DNA of 64,000 nucleotides, taken from the NCBI RefSeq assembly GCF_008087625.1, contig NZ_CP042997.1:5022001-5086000 (forward strand), written 5' to 3'. The stretch comes from Aquisphaera giovannonii. GTDB taxonomy: Bacteria; Planctomycetota; Planctomycetia; Isosphaerales; Isosphaeraceae. The position numbers were made by a program, and so were the translations under genes. Numbering within the stretch: the first letter of the stretch is position 1; the number at the start of each line of letters is the position of its first letter. Positions 16,860-24,624 of the stretch are shown piece by piece. Under the pieces are notes generated by a model. It did not search any database. It had not been told where the DNA came from and saw only the letters and a list, made by a program, of their open reading frames with translations.

Positions 16860-17972
16860 GTGCCGAAGACACTAAGAGTTCGCATCTTCGATGTTGGAGA
16901 AGGCAATACGATCGCCGGCATTCTGCCGGGAGGGCAGCGTGCGTTCATCGTGGATATCTTTGAGGCCGAGCCAATTCTGAGATTCCTAGAAGAAGAGGGG
17001 ATCACGGAAGTCGTTCTCTTCCTCTCGCATTCAGACCTTGATCACATAAAGGGAGTTAAAGACTTCCTCGCAGATTTTCAGCCTCCGCGTTCGATCCTAG
17101 GAATCTTCTTCAATCGAGATCGGATAAAGGTTGGTGCAGGCAAGACATACAAAAGCACCCTCCAACTCATCGGGAGCGTCTCGCAGCGAGAATCGGATCG
17201 GAACGCCCGTTACTTACGAGCCGAGTTTAACACAAACTTAAACGAAATCACTCGGTACGACGATCTTTTCGGACCCAACGTTCGCGCCCGGGTCATCCAT
17301 CCGGCACCACATCACCAGGATAGTCTCATCGATACCGATACGAACGAGGCGTCCGGTGTATTAGTAATTGAGCATCAGTTCGCGAACGGCACAGTGAAGA
17401 AGATAATGCTTGCGGCGGATGTTCAGTTAACAGGTGTCGCTCTGATGCTCAAGCAGGCGGCCGCCGGATCGCTCGGGGCAGACGTCTTGAAATTCCCCCA
17501 CCACGGGGCTTGGCCGACGGCTCGCCCTGGTGCGAAAGCGGTTGGAGTCGACAGGAAGGGGATGGACGATTTCCTACGAGCGGTATCTCCACGTTCGGTT
17601 GTCCTCTCAGTCGGCTTTAACAACCCGCACAGGCATGTTCGCGCCGAATTATTCGAGTCGCTCAAACAATACCATGATGACACAAACAATCTGGAATCTT
17701 TGAAATGCACTCAGTTCACCCCTACTTGCTTCGGTTCCGAGACGCTCCCCAAGGACGGCGAGCTTGCTCGTCCACATTGTGCGGGTGACGTTGAGATATG
17801 GACGGGCGAAGGAATCGGATCGGACGGCCTTGAGGTTGTAACGGTCCCTAACTCGCATCCGGATCGGGTCGCGTTGATACATCAGTCCGGCACTGCCCGA
17901 TGCGGATTCGTACCGGACATACAGAAGAAACTCGCCGGAGTAAACAGATCCACGTCGCCTCCGGCCTCGTGA
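16860..17972 (+). CDS. ComEC/Rec2-like metallo-beta-lactamase-fold hydrolase
   Basis: Soluble protein of 370 residues with the MBL fold of ComEC-type proteins but without ComEC membrane segments. Visible motifs: IFDVGEGNT at the start, metal-binding SHSDLDH at 56-62 (a serine replaces the first histidine of HxHxDH, as often in ComEC-like proteins), LAADVQ near 187, and KFPHHGAW at 211-218. A nuclease or nucleotide hydrolase role is likely from the family. It starts at GTG with AGGA 7 nt upstream and lies 14 bp after the methyltransferase stop, so the two form an operon. This pairing may be a defence module; the methyltransferase would mark self DNA and the hydrolase would act on other DNA, which is inference. 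Confidence 0.85.
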   Translation: MPKTLRVRIFDVGEGNTIAGILPGGQRAFIVDIFEAEPILRFLEEEGITEVVLFLSHSDLDHIKGVKDFLADFQPPRSILGIFFNRDRIKVGAGKTYKSTLQLIGSVSQRESDRNARYLRAEFNTNLNEITRYDDLFGPNVRARVIHPAPHHQDSLIDTDTNEASGVLVIEHQFANGTVKKIMLAADVQLTGVALMLKQAAAGSLGADVLKFPHHGAWPTARPGAKAVGVDRKGMDDFLRAVSPRSVVLSVGFNNPHRHVRAELFESLKQYHDDTNNLESLKCTQFTPTCFGSETLPKDGELARPHCAGDVEIWTGEGIGSDGLEVVTVPNSHPDRVALIHQSGTARCGFVPDIQKKLAGVNRSTSPPAS

Positions 17973-18433
17973 TGTCCGGAGCTAAATCGCCCACAAACTC
18001 GCATGGGGGCCAACGGGGAGGGGCGGCATTCGGGGCGGGGCGGCATTCGGGGCGGCGGCATTCGGGGCCACCCAGCCTTTGCGGCATTCGGGGCCACCCA
18101 GCCTTTGCGGCATTCGGGGCCACCCAGCCTTTGTGTTGCCCGGTACGGCTGCAGTGGGCCTCGCGGCCAGGGGGGCGAACGGGACGGAACGGGACGGGGC
18201 CGCCCAGCTTCCGTGTTGGCCGGATCGGCTCGATTCGACCTCGGACTTATCGGCCTACGACGGGGCCGAGCTCCGGATCACGGACCGGCGGGGTCGCTCG
18301 CGCAGGGGGAGCATCGCGCACGACAGCGGATGGGCAGTGGAGCGCCCACGTCGCGCCCGGCGTGCGGCGGCGGGCCCGGCATGGCATGGCGGGAGTGCGC
18401 GCGGGGAAGAGGCCGGCCTGGGGCCGGGGCCGG
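17973..18433. other. Spacer between the island and the HUH transposase
   Basis: It contains the repeat cluster at 18020-18132 (listed separately). The rest, up to the transposase stop codon at 18434, is GC-rich with no gene. The right boundary of the low-GC island lies near 17.98 kb, where composition changes abruptly at the first repeat. Confidence 0.5.
18020..18132 (-). repeat. REP-like tandem repeats downstream of the HUH transposase
   Basis: Read on the minus strand, the 17-mer AAAGGCTGGGTGGCCCC occurs three times with a 26-bp period (18064-18080, 18090-18106, 18116-18132), each joined by GAATGCCGC. Two or three shorter partial units (GCGGCATTCGGGG) precede them. The core is nearly the same as in the larger array at 19.8-20.4 kb (AAAGTTGGGTGGCCCC), but that array lies on the opposite strand. 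The two therefore flank the transposase gene as inverted repeat clusters. Confidence 0.75.
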
Positions 18434-19714
18434 CTAGGTGGGCGGGGGGAAGGCGATCCGGCAGGCGGAGATGCCGTGCAGCCAGCGGCGGCCGGCGCGG
18501 GCGGCCTCGGCGCGGAGCGACGCGGCGGAGCCGACGGCCCGGCGGGGGCGGGCGAAGAGGTCGCAAGCCGCCGCGGGCCACGACTCGGCTCCCAGCCCCA
18601 GCCGATCCAGGACCGGAGGTAACGTAGCCGGGATCGTTCCGCCGCCGGGCCGCGACTGGCGGCCGGCCCAGTCCAGCAACTCCAGATACTGTGCCGCGGT
18701 CATCGGCAGCAGCCCGCGGTCGCTCGCCCGGCGCCGCCGAGGTCGCGAGGACCGGGGCGCGGCCGGGGGCGGCGATCCCGCCGGGGGCCGGGATATGGCC
18801 GGGGCGTCGCGATCGACCAGCTCGATCGGGCTGAGCCAGGCGTCCCGGGGCTCGCCCGGGATCGCGGCGGCGGCGATCGCACCGGCGCCGGCCGCCCGAG
18901 GGGCGACGCCGGTCGCGGGCGAGGTTGATCCGTCGGCCGGATCGCCAGGCACCCCGCCGGGCCGATAGGGGGCGGCCCCGGCGGTCGGCGGGGCGCCGGC
19001 CTGCGCGGCGAGGAGGGCCGCGGCCCGCTCGCAGGCCGAGGTCCGGCCGTCGCGATCGGGCGCCTCGGCGATGCCGGCGCGCACGGGGTTGAGTTCGACG
19101 TAGGCCATGCAGGCCAGCAAAGCCGCCTCGTCCAGCAGCCGCGTGCAGCGGAAGCGGCCTTGCCAGAAGCGGCCGGTGCAGCCGTCCTCGCGGTTGGCCC
19201 GCCGGGCGATCGGCTCGGCCAGGGCCCGCATGAACCACGAGAGGTCCGCCAGCCGCCGCCGCAGCTCCGCCAGCCGGGCCGCGTCGGCCGGGGTCATGGC
19301 CCGCGCCGGCGCGGGCGGGTCGGCCGGGCCGTGTCCCTCGGCCGCGGATGCCGACGCGGGGGCCGCGGCCGAGGCCGTCCCCCCGACCCCGGGCCTCGCG
19401 GGCGGCGGGCCGGGGAAGATGGCGGCCCATCGGCCGGCGACCTCGGCGTCGTCCCAGGCGGCGGCCAGGTCGGGCCGGATGCGCAGCACGAGGTGCAGGT
19501 GGTTGTCCATCACCGCGAAGCCGGCGACCTCGATGGCGAAGGCCCCGGCCAGTTGCTCGAGCCGGCCGCGAATCCAGTCGCGGCGGTGGCCGAAGTCCTG
19601 CCCCGTGGCCCGGTCGGCGCCGCAGAGGGCCGCCCGGCGGACCACCCGCTGCACGCAGTGATAGGCGCCGACCTCATCGGCCACGACGACGTCGGCCCTC
19701 CGGCATCGCGACAT
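18434..19714 (-). CDS. IS200-like HUH transposase (REP-associated type)
   Basis: Protein of 426 residues from MSRCRRADVVVADEV. It has the single-strand-DNA HUH signature MDNHLHLVLR (His-Leu-His at 72-74). Further on are FWQGRFRCTRLLDEAALLAC and MAYVELNPVRAG, the conserved C-terminal part of Y1/REP-associated transposases, where the tyrosine in AYVELNP is a candidate nucleophile. It is longer than usual RAYTs (150-250 residues) because of Ala/Pro-rich inserts; this long form is common in planctomycetes. Repeat arrays sharing one core flank the gene on both sides in opposite orientation, as with RAYT/REP systems. An ATG at 19732 is possible but ignores family alignment. Confidence 0.82.
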   Translation of the reverse strand: MSRCRRADVVVADEVGAYHCVQRVVRRAALCGADRATGQDFGHRRDWIRGRLEQLAGAFAIEVAGFAVMDNHLHLVLRIRPDLAAAWDDAEVAGRWAAIFPGPPPARPGVGGTASAAAPASASAAEGHGPADPPAPARAMTPADAARLAELRRRLADLSWFMRALAEPIARRANREDGCTGRFWQGRFRCTRLLDEAALLACMAYVELNPVRAGIAEAPDRDGRTSACERAAALLAAQAGAPPTAGAAPYRPGGVPGDPADGSTSPATGVAPRAAGAGAIAAAAIPGEPRDAWLSPIELVDRDAPAISRPPAGSPPPAAPRSSRPRRRRASDRGLLPMTAAQYLELLDWAGRQSRPGGGTIPATLPPVLDRLGLGAESWPAAACDLFARPRRAVGSAASLRAEAARAGRRWLHGISACRIAFPPPT

Positions 19715-19794
19715 GCCACGCCCCCCACCCATCCGACGTCCGGCTCATCCCCGCGAGCCGGCCGTCCGATGGAACCCTAGGTCGCCGCTCATCC

Positions 19795-20374
19795 GGATGC
19801 CGGCGTCGGCCCGAGAAAGTTGGGTGGCCCCTTCCGGGCCACGAGAAAGTTGGGTGGCCCCTTCCGGGCCCGCCCCTTCCGGGCCAGAAAGTTGGGTGGC
19901 CCCTTCCGGCGCGGGCCAGAAAGTTGGGTGGCCCCTTCCGGCGCGGATGCCGGCGTCGGCCCGAGAAAGTTGGGTGGCCCCTTCCGGGCCACGAGAAAGT
20001 TGGGTGGCCCCTTCCGGGCCCGCCCCTTCCGGGCCAGAAAGTTGGGTGGCCCCTTCCGGCGCGGGCCAGAAAGTTGGGTGGCCCCTTCCGGCGCCCGAAA
20101 GTTGGGTGGCCCCTTCCGGCGCCCGGGCCAGAAAGTTGGGTGGCCCCTTCCGGCGGCCCCTTCCGGCGGCCCCTTCCGGCGGCCCGCCCCTTCCGGCGGC
20201 CCCCCTTCCGGCGGCCCCTTCCGGCGGCCCCTTCCGGCGGCCCCTTCGGGCCGGGTGGCCCCTTCCGGGCCTCCTTCCGGGCCGGGTGGCCCCTTCCGGG
20301 CCCCTTCCGGGCCCCTTCCGGGCCGGCCCCTTCCGGGCCGCCCCTTCCGGCCCGCCCCTTCCGGGCCGCCTCTC
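19795..20374 (+). repeat. Large REP-like tandem array upstream of the HUH transposase
   Basis: The array is 580 bp long. The 19-mer AAGTTGGGTGGCCCCTTCC occurs ten times between about 19817 and 20153, separated by variable GC-rich linkers. The block 19795-19944 is repeated exactly as 19945-20094, so a 150-bp tandem duplication occurred recently. After the last full unit the array degrades into many copies of GGCCCCTTCCGG up to 20374. All six frames stay open through it, which produces spurious proteins rich in KLGGPFR or ESWVAPSG. Confidence 0.9.
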
Positions 20375-20553
20375 ACGACCTATTCGCTTGACCCGCCGCG
20401 GAAGCGGATGCTCAACCGTAAGGAAATCCCGGAAAGTTCAGGAGGACAAGAGAGGGCACCAGATTCCAGCCGCAATCACGCAACCCCTCATTTTGACGAC
20501 GGACCCCGACTGCGATAGAATCCCTGGTGTGCCTGAACGGGAGGAAGGTGAAC

Positions 20554-20838
20554 ATGACCATACACTTACCTGAAGAGCTGGCATCGTGCCTGGAGGCGGC
20601 TGTTCAGGGCGGCCACTTCGCCACGATGGACGAGGCCATGGCCGAGGCCGCCCGGCTGCTGCTCCGCGAGCTCGAGCGGCCTGCGGGGGCGGCGACGTCG
20701 CCCGGCGTTGCCGGCATGCCCGACCCGGCGCTGGGCTCCATCGGCGCCATGCGGGAGGATGCCGGGCTCCTCGACGAGATCGTGGCCGACGTGTATCGTC
20801 GGCGGCGGGAGGAGAAGCCGCGGGGATTCGACCTTTGA
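20554..20838 (+). CDS. VapB-type antitoxin (ribbon-helix-helix-like)
   Basis: Protein of 94 residues. MTIHLPEELASCLEAAV is the typical N-terminus of CopG/ParD-like antitoxins: one beta strand, then two helices (GGHFATMDEAMAEAARLLL). The C-terminal half is a charged linker and helix (LLDEIVADVYRRRREEKPRG) that should bind the toxin. GGGAGGAAGG lies 8 nt before ATG 20554. The stop overlaps the TTG start of the toxin gene by 4 nt. It is probably autoregulatory. Confidence 0.82.
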   Translation: MTIHLPEELASCLEAAVQGGHFATMDEAMAEAARLLLRELERPAGAATSPGVAGMPDPALGSIGAMREDAGLLDEIVADVYRRRREEKPRGFDL

Positions 20839-21251
20839 ACAGGGCCCTCCTCGACACGGACATTTACTCCGAGATCCTCAAGGGGATCGACCAGACGGTC
20901 AGGGCCAATGCCATCGCCTACCGGACGCAGCACGGCGTCCTGACGCTCTCGGCCGTCACGCTGATGGAAATCGCGCAGGGTCACCATCAGAGGCAGGCAT
21001 CGCGTCAATTGCTGCACTTCCTCGCGAGCGTCGCCGTCGAAGAAGTCCTCCCTTTCGACCGGGATACCGCCGAGCTGGCCGGTCGCATCGCCGGGGAGCT
21101 GGAGCGCGTCGGCCAGCCCATCGGCACCGCGGATCCGATGATCGCCGCCATCGCCCTGCATCATGGCCTGGAGCTGGTGACCGGCAACACCGGCCATTTC
21201 CAGCGGATCCAGCAGATCGGCTACCCCCTCATCCTGGTCAACTGGCGGTGA
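20835..21251 (+). CDS. VapC-like PIN-domain toxin ribonuclease
   Basis: PIN-domain protein of 138 residues starting at TTG, which overlaps the antitoxin stop. The catalytic acidic residues are in place: D in ALLDTDIYSEIL near 7, E in VTLMEIAQGH near 45, D in IGTADPMIAAIAL near 98, and the last site in LVTGNTGHF, where N replaces the usual D (the TxNxxHF form is common in this VapC branch). It appears functional. It sits beside the REP array, a common landing zone for mobile modules. Confidence 0.88.
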   Translation: MNRALLDTDIYSEILKGIDQTVRANAIAYRTQHGVLTLSAVTLMEIAQGHHQRQASRQLLHFLASVAVEEVLPFDRDTAELAGRIAGELERVGQPIGTADPMIAAIALHHGLELVTGNTGHFQRIQQIGYPLILVNWR

Positions 21252-21417
21252 CGGTTCCCGTCCCTGGCTCCTGCCCCCGCAGCCAACAATGCGCTTCCTC
21301 GCGCACCGGAGTTTCCCCGCGCGGCCCTCGGCCGTCCGATCGTCCGGACCGGGATCGTCGCGGCCGCGGGGCGACCTCCGCGGGCCGCCGCGATCGGGGC
21401 GGCCCGCGGCGTCGCGG
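21252..21417. other. Short convergent spacer
   Basis: This 166-bp spacer separates the VapC gene from the convergent surface-protein gene. No hairpin with a T-tract is evident. Confidence 0.4.
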
Positions 21418-23532
21418 TCACGAGAAGTTGGGGACGATCGTCACCCTGAAGACGCGGGACGACGCCGTCGTCTGCGAGGCCGGATTGGTCGTGTCGCCGA
21501 CGGTCGAGACGATCCCGCCGTAGAGGTAGCCGAGCGTCGTCGGGCCCTTGAGGGAGCGCAGGTCGATGACGCCGTTCGAGGAGGCCGGCAGGCCGGCCGA
21601 GGCGAGGTAGGACGCCGCGGCGCCGTAGAGGCCGGGGAACTGGCTCGGCATGATGTACTCGCGGCTCGAGCCGTTCCGGCCGCGGACCAGGGAGGTCACG
21701 TCGTCCACGAAGGGGAGCTCCGTGTCCTGGTTCAGGGCGCCGGTCGCGAAGTCGTAGTCGTACAGGCTGATCCCGCCCAGGAGGATCGAGTCGAGCGCCT
21801 TCGTCCGCCGGTCGAACAGGGTCACGTTGCCCGAAGTGTACTGCGAGAAGTACTGCTGGTAGTTGTCCACGCGGCCCACGCCGTCGGGGCCGATGACCAC
21901 GGGGTTGCGATAGCCGCCGCCGGCCGGCACGGTGAAGACGCCCCCGTAGTAGATGAGGCCTTGCTTGCCGTTGGGGAAGACCGCCGGGACGATGTTGCCG
22001 TCGCGGCGCCGGAAGTTCAACGGGTCGCGCTGGGCCTGGTAGTCGGCGATGGCCAGCGTCTGGCCGGTGTCGAGGATCCGGAAGCTGCGGATCTCGTCGG
22101 TGTAGACCTGGCTGCCGTTGGACGTGCCCGTATTGCCGTTGTAGCCGCCCTGGAAGTCCTGGCCGAAGACGAGGTAGGTCCGGTCGCCGATCGTGCCGAT
22201 GTCGCCGCCGGTGACCTCGAATCGGGGGTCGCGGATTTGCCGGACGGCGCCGGCCGCCGGCCCCTGGTTCATCACGGCGGCCATGAGGCCGGAGACGCTG
22301 ATCGAGGAGAGCGTGTCATACGTCCGGAAGTTCACGTTGCCCGCGGAGTCGGTCGTCGACGAGTAGCCGCCGACGGCGTAGAGGCGGTCGCCCTGCTGGT
22401 AGAACTCCTGGTTCGACGAGGCCAGCGAGGCCCAGGTCGATTCCGGCAGCCCGGTGGCCGACCAGGGCTCGGACCAGGTCTGGCCCGTCGAGGGGTCGAT
22501 GACGAAGATGTCGTTGTTCTGGAAGCTGGGCGGGAAGCTGGCCACGCCGGTCGCGTCGAAGCCGTGCAGCCCGTTGGTGCGGCCGCCGAAGACGAGCCAC
22601 TTGCCGCCCGACTGGGCCGAGACCGCCGACTGGATCGACGGCGCGGACGGCAGCGGGACCGCCTCGATCCGCAGCGAATAGGGCAGGTTCCTCGGGCTCG
22701 CGACGACCGGCGCGGGGGCGAGGGTCGTGGCCGCCTGGAGCGGGAATCGGGCCGGCGAGAGCCGATTGTTCAGGTTCACGAGGTCGGGGGCGGAATTGAG
22801 GGCGACCACCCCGTCGCCCCCCCGGCCGCGATGGACCGTCCCGGAGAGCACGGTCCGGCCCGGGACCGCGCCGGCCACGCCCAGTTCGGCGACGTCGCCG
22901 TTGAGCTGGCGCCACAGCTGGACGGTCGCCGATCCCGAGGTCCGGATCCGGGCCCTGTCGCCGTCGCCGTCGGTGAACGTGAGCCGATTCCCCCGGGCGA
23001 CCAGGCCGTAGAAGTCGCCGGCCGCGGTGTCGTCGGCGTCCCCGTCGATCGTCTGGTTCGTGACGGTGGTCGACCCGTCCGGGTTGGTCGTCGTCAGCAC
23101 GTCCTGGACGCCCGCCCCGGGCTGCCCGTTGATCCAGACCCGATAGAACTGATTCAGGGCGAGGGGGCTGCCCAGGGTCAGGGTGACCTGCTGCGTCGCG
23201 GAATCGTACCGGGCGGAGAGCACGGGGACAGGCGCCCCCGTCGAGGTGATCATCTCGGGATTGCCCGGCCCGACCGCGTTGACCCGGTAGTTGGCCACGT
23301 CCTGCGCCGTGGCCGGGACCAGCGGGCCGTCGAACGCCGCGACGATCGTGTCCCGCCCCCCGCCCGCCGGCTCCGTCAGCCCGATCACCACCGCCCCGGT
23401 CCCCCCGGCGAACGACAGGGCGATGCGTGCCTCCAGGGCTTCCGCCGAGGGGCACGCACCGGCGCGGGATCTCCGCCCGCCCGGGCATCGACCGCGGTTG
23501 CCCCGGACATCTTTGACGCGTTGCGGACTCAT
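21418..23532 (-). CDS. Kelch-like propeller surface protein with degenerate LEPR-type leader
   Basis: Protein of 704 residues. ATG 23532 was chosen because GAGG lies about 6 nt upstream; the frame is open further 5' but without family support. The leader is basic and carries ALEARIALSF, a degenerate form of the planctomycete LEPR-XLL export motif. Residues about 45-180 contain an Ig-like domain with a calcium-type DGDADD segment. The rest resembles a galactose-oxidase/kelch propeller: LVFGGRTNGLHGF, RLYAVGGYSSTTD and LIYYGGVFTVPAG give repeated GG-containing blades. No catalytic residues of galactose oxidase are recognisable. It is probably extracellular and structural or carbohydrate-binding. 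Confidence 0.8.
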   Translation of the reverse strand: MSPQRVKDVRGNRGRCPGGRRSRAGACPSAEALEARIALSFAGGTGAVVIGLTEPAGGGRDTIVAAFDGPLVPATAQDVANYRVNAVGPGNPEMITSTGAPVPVLSARYDSATQQVTLTLGSPLALNQFYRVWINGQPGAGVQDVLTTTNPDGSTTVTNQTIDGDADDTAAGDFYGLVARGNRLTFTDGDGDRARIRTSGSATVQLWRQLNGDVAELGVAGAVPGRTVLSGTVHRGRGGDGVVALNSAPDLVNLNNRLSPARFPLQAATTLAPAPVVASPRNLPYSLRIEAVPLPSAPSIQSAVSAQSGGKWLVFGGRTNGLHGFDATGVASFPPSFQNNDIFVIDPSTGQTWSEPWSATGLPESTWASLASSNQEFYQQGDRLYAVGGYSSTTDSAGNVNFRTYDTLSSISVSGLMAAVMNQGPAAGAVRQIRDPRFEVTGGDIGTIGDRTYLVFGQDFQGGYNGNTGTSNGSQVYTDEIRSFRILDTGQTLAIADYQAQRDPLNFRRRDGNIVPAVFPNGKQGLIYYGGVFTVPAGGGYRNPVVIGPDGVGRVDNYQQYFSQYTSGNVTLFDRRTKALDSILLGGISLYDYDFATGALNQDTELPFVDDVTSLVRGRNGSSREYIMPSQFPGLYGAAASYLASAGLPASSNGVIDLRSLKGPTTLGYLYGGIVSTVGDTTNPASQTTASSRVFRVTIVPNFS

Positions 23533-23773
23533 GGTCGCCTCGGCAACGAGGAAGAATAAGCAGCATAAGTAAACCAAGAGGAGTAGGGTAACAGGGAAGC
23601 ATGGTCTCCGCCATGCCCCGACCGGAAATTGCCCCTGCGTTGCCGATGAGGATGGGCCATTGGGCCGAGATTTTTCTCCGGCCCGGATGTCGATAAGGGG
23701 CGGTGGCGTTCGACGAAGTGCGGCGGGGCGCCGATCCCCGGCCGCCTGACCCCGATGCAAGAAGGACATGGCC

Positions 23774-24253
23774 ATGCCCGCGAAGAACACGATCTGCCTG
23801 TGGTATGATGGCGGCGCCGAGGACGCGGCGCGGTTCTACGCCGAGACCTTCCCCGATTCGTCCGTCGGCGCGGTGCACCGCGCGCCGGGCGACTTCCCCG
23901 GCGGCAAGAAGGGGGACGTGCTGACCGTCGAGTTCACCGTGATGGGCATCCCGTGCCTCGGGCTCAACGGCGGGCCCGTGTTCCGGCACAGCGAGGCGTT
24001 CTCGTTCCAGGTCGCGACCGCGGACCAGGCCGAGACGGATCGCTACTGGGACGCGATCATCGGCAACGGCGGGCAGGAGAGCGAGTGCGGCTGGTGCAAG
24101 GACCGGTGGGGCCTGTCCTGGCAGATCACGCCGGTCGCCCTGACGAGGGCGTTCACCGGCCCCGATCCCGCCGCCGCCAAACGCGCGTTCGACGCGATGA
24201 TGACCATGCGGAAGATCGACGTCGCGGCCATCGAGGCGGCGGTCCGCGGCTGA
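23774..24253 (+). CDS. PhnB-like VOC superfamily protein
   Basis: Protein of 159 residues. The start MPAKNTICLWYDGGAEDAAR and FYAETFPDSSVG are the hallmark of the PhnB-like (3-demethylubiquinone methyltransferase-like) VOC family; WGLSWQITP and the final AFDAMMTMRKIDVAAIEAA are also characteristic. These small betaalphabetabetabeta-fold dimers are of uncertain biochemical role despite the old methyltransferase label. ATG 23774 is 7 nt from GAAGGA; the in-frame ATG at 23768 is too close to it. It stands alone between the kelch protein and the kinase. Confidence 0.88.
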   Translation: MPAKNTICLWYDGGAEDAARFYAETFPDSSVGAVHRAPGDFPGGKKGDVLTVEFTVMGIPCLGLNGGPVFRHSEAFSFQVATADQAETDRYWDAIIGNGGQESECGWCKDRWGLSWQITPVALTRAFTGPDPAAAKRAFDAMMTMRKIDVAAIEAAVRG

Positions 24254-24624
24254 CGCGCGGATGATGGGGCCCGGGGAGGGGGCGGGCCCGGAGGGATCGA
24301 CCTCATGTGGAGGGAGGCCGGCGAGGGTCGCGCGGGCGGCTCGTCGGCCGGACCGGCGCGGTCTCGGGGGCCTCGGCCGGGAAGGTGTGGGGCCGCGGCG
24401 GCCCGCGCCACTGCCCGGGGATCCGGTCCTCCATGGCCCGCCGCCGCGGGCTGCCGGCCGCGAACGGGCCCGTGCATGGCCGGGCCGTGCTTGTCATCGC
24501 GCGTTCGAGTAAGCTGGCAATCGGTCTCGGGCCGGCTCATCGGGCCCCGGCGCCTGGGCCGCGATGTCGGCATGGGTTTGGCGATGCGGGCACGCCGGCC
24601 GCGGCGGGCGGGGGGACGGCGGAC
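24254..24624. other. Spacer of about 370 bp before the WD40 kinase
   Basis: The kinase frame is open through most of this stretch, but the encoded Arg/Gly/Pro-rich residues show no family similarity, and the zinc-ribbon start at 24625 has a better initiation site. No hairpin or promoter is clearly visible. Confidence 0.4.

Noticed and set aside
19795-20374. CRISPR array
   Set aside because: Spacers are themselves repetitive and of irregular length, the units overlap, and no cas genes are near.
19348-20518. Long frames encoding KLGGPFR or ESWVAPSG repeats
   Set aside because: They are translations of the REP-like DNA array in different frames; repeat units vary in length without keeping frame-specific features.
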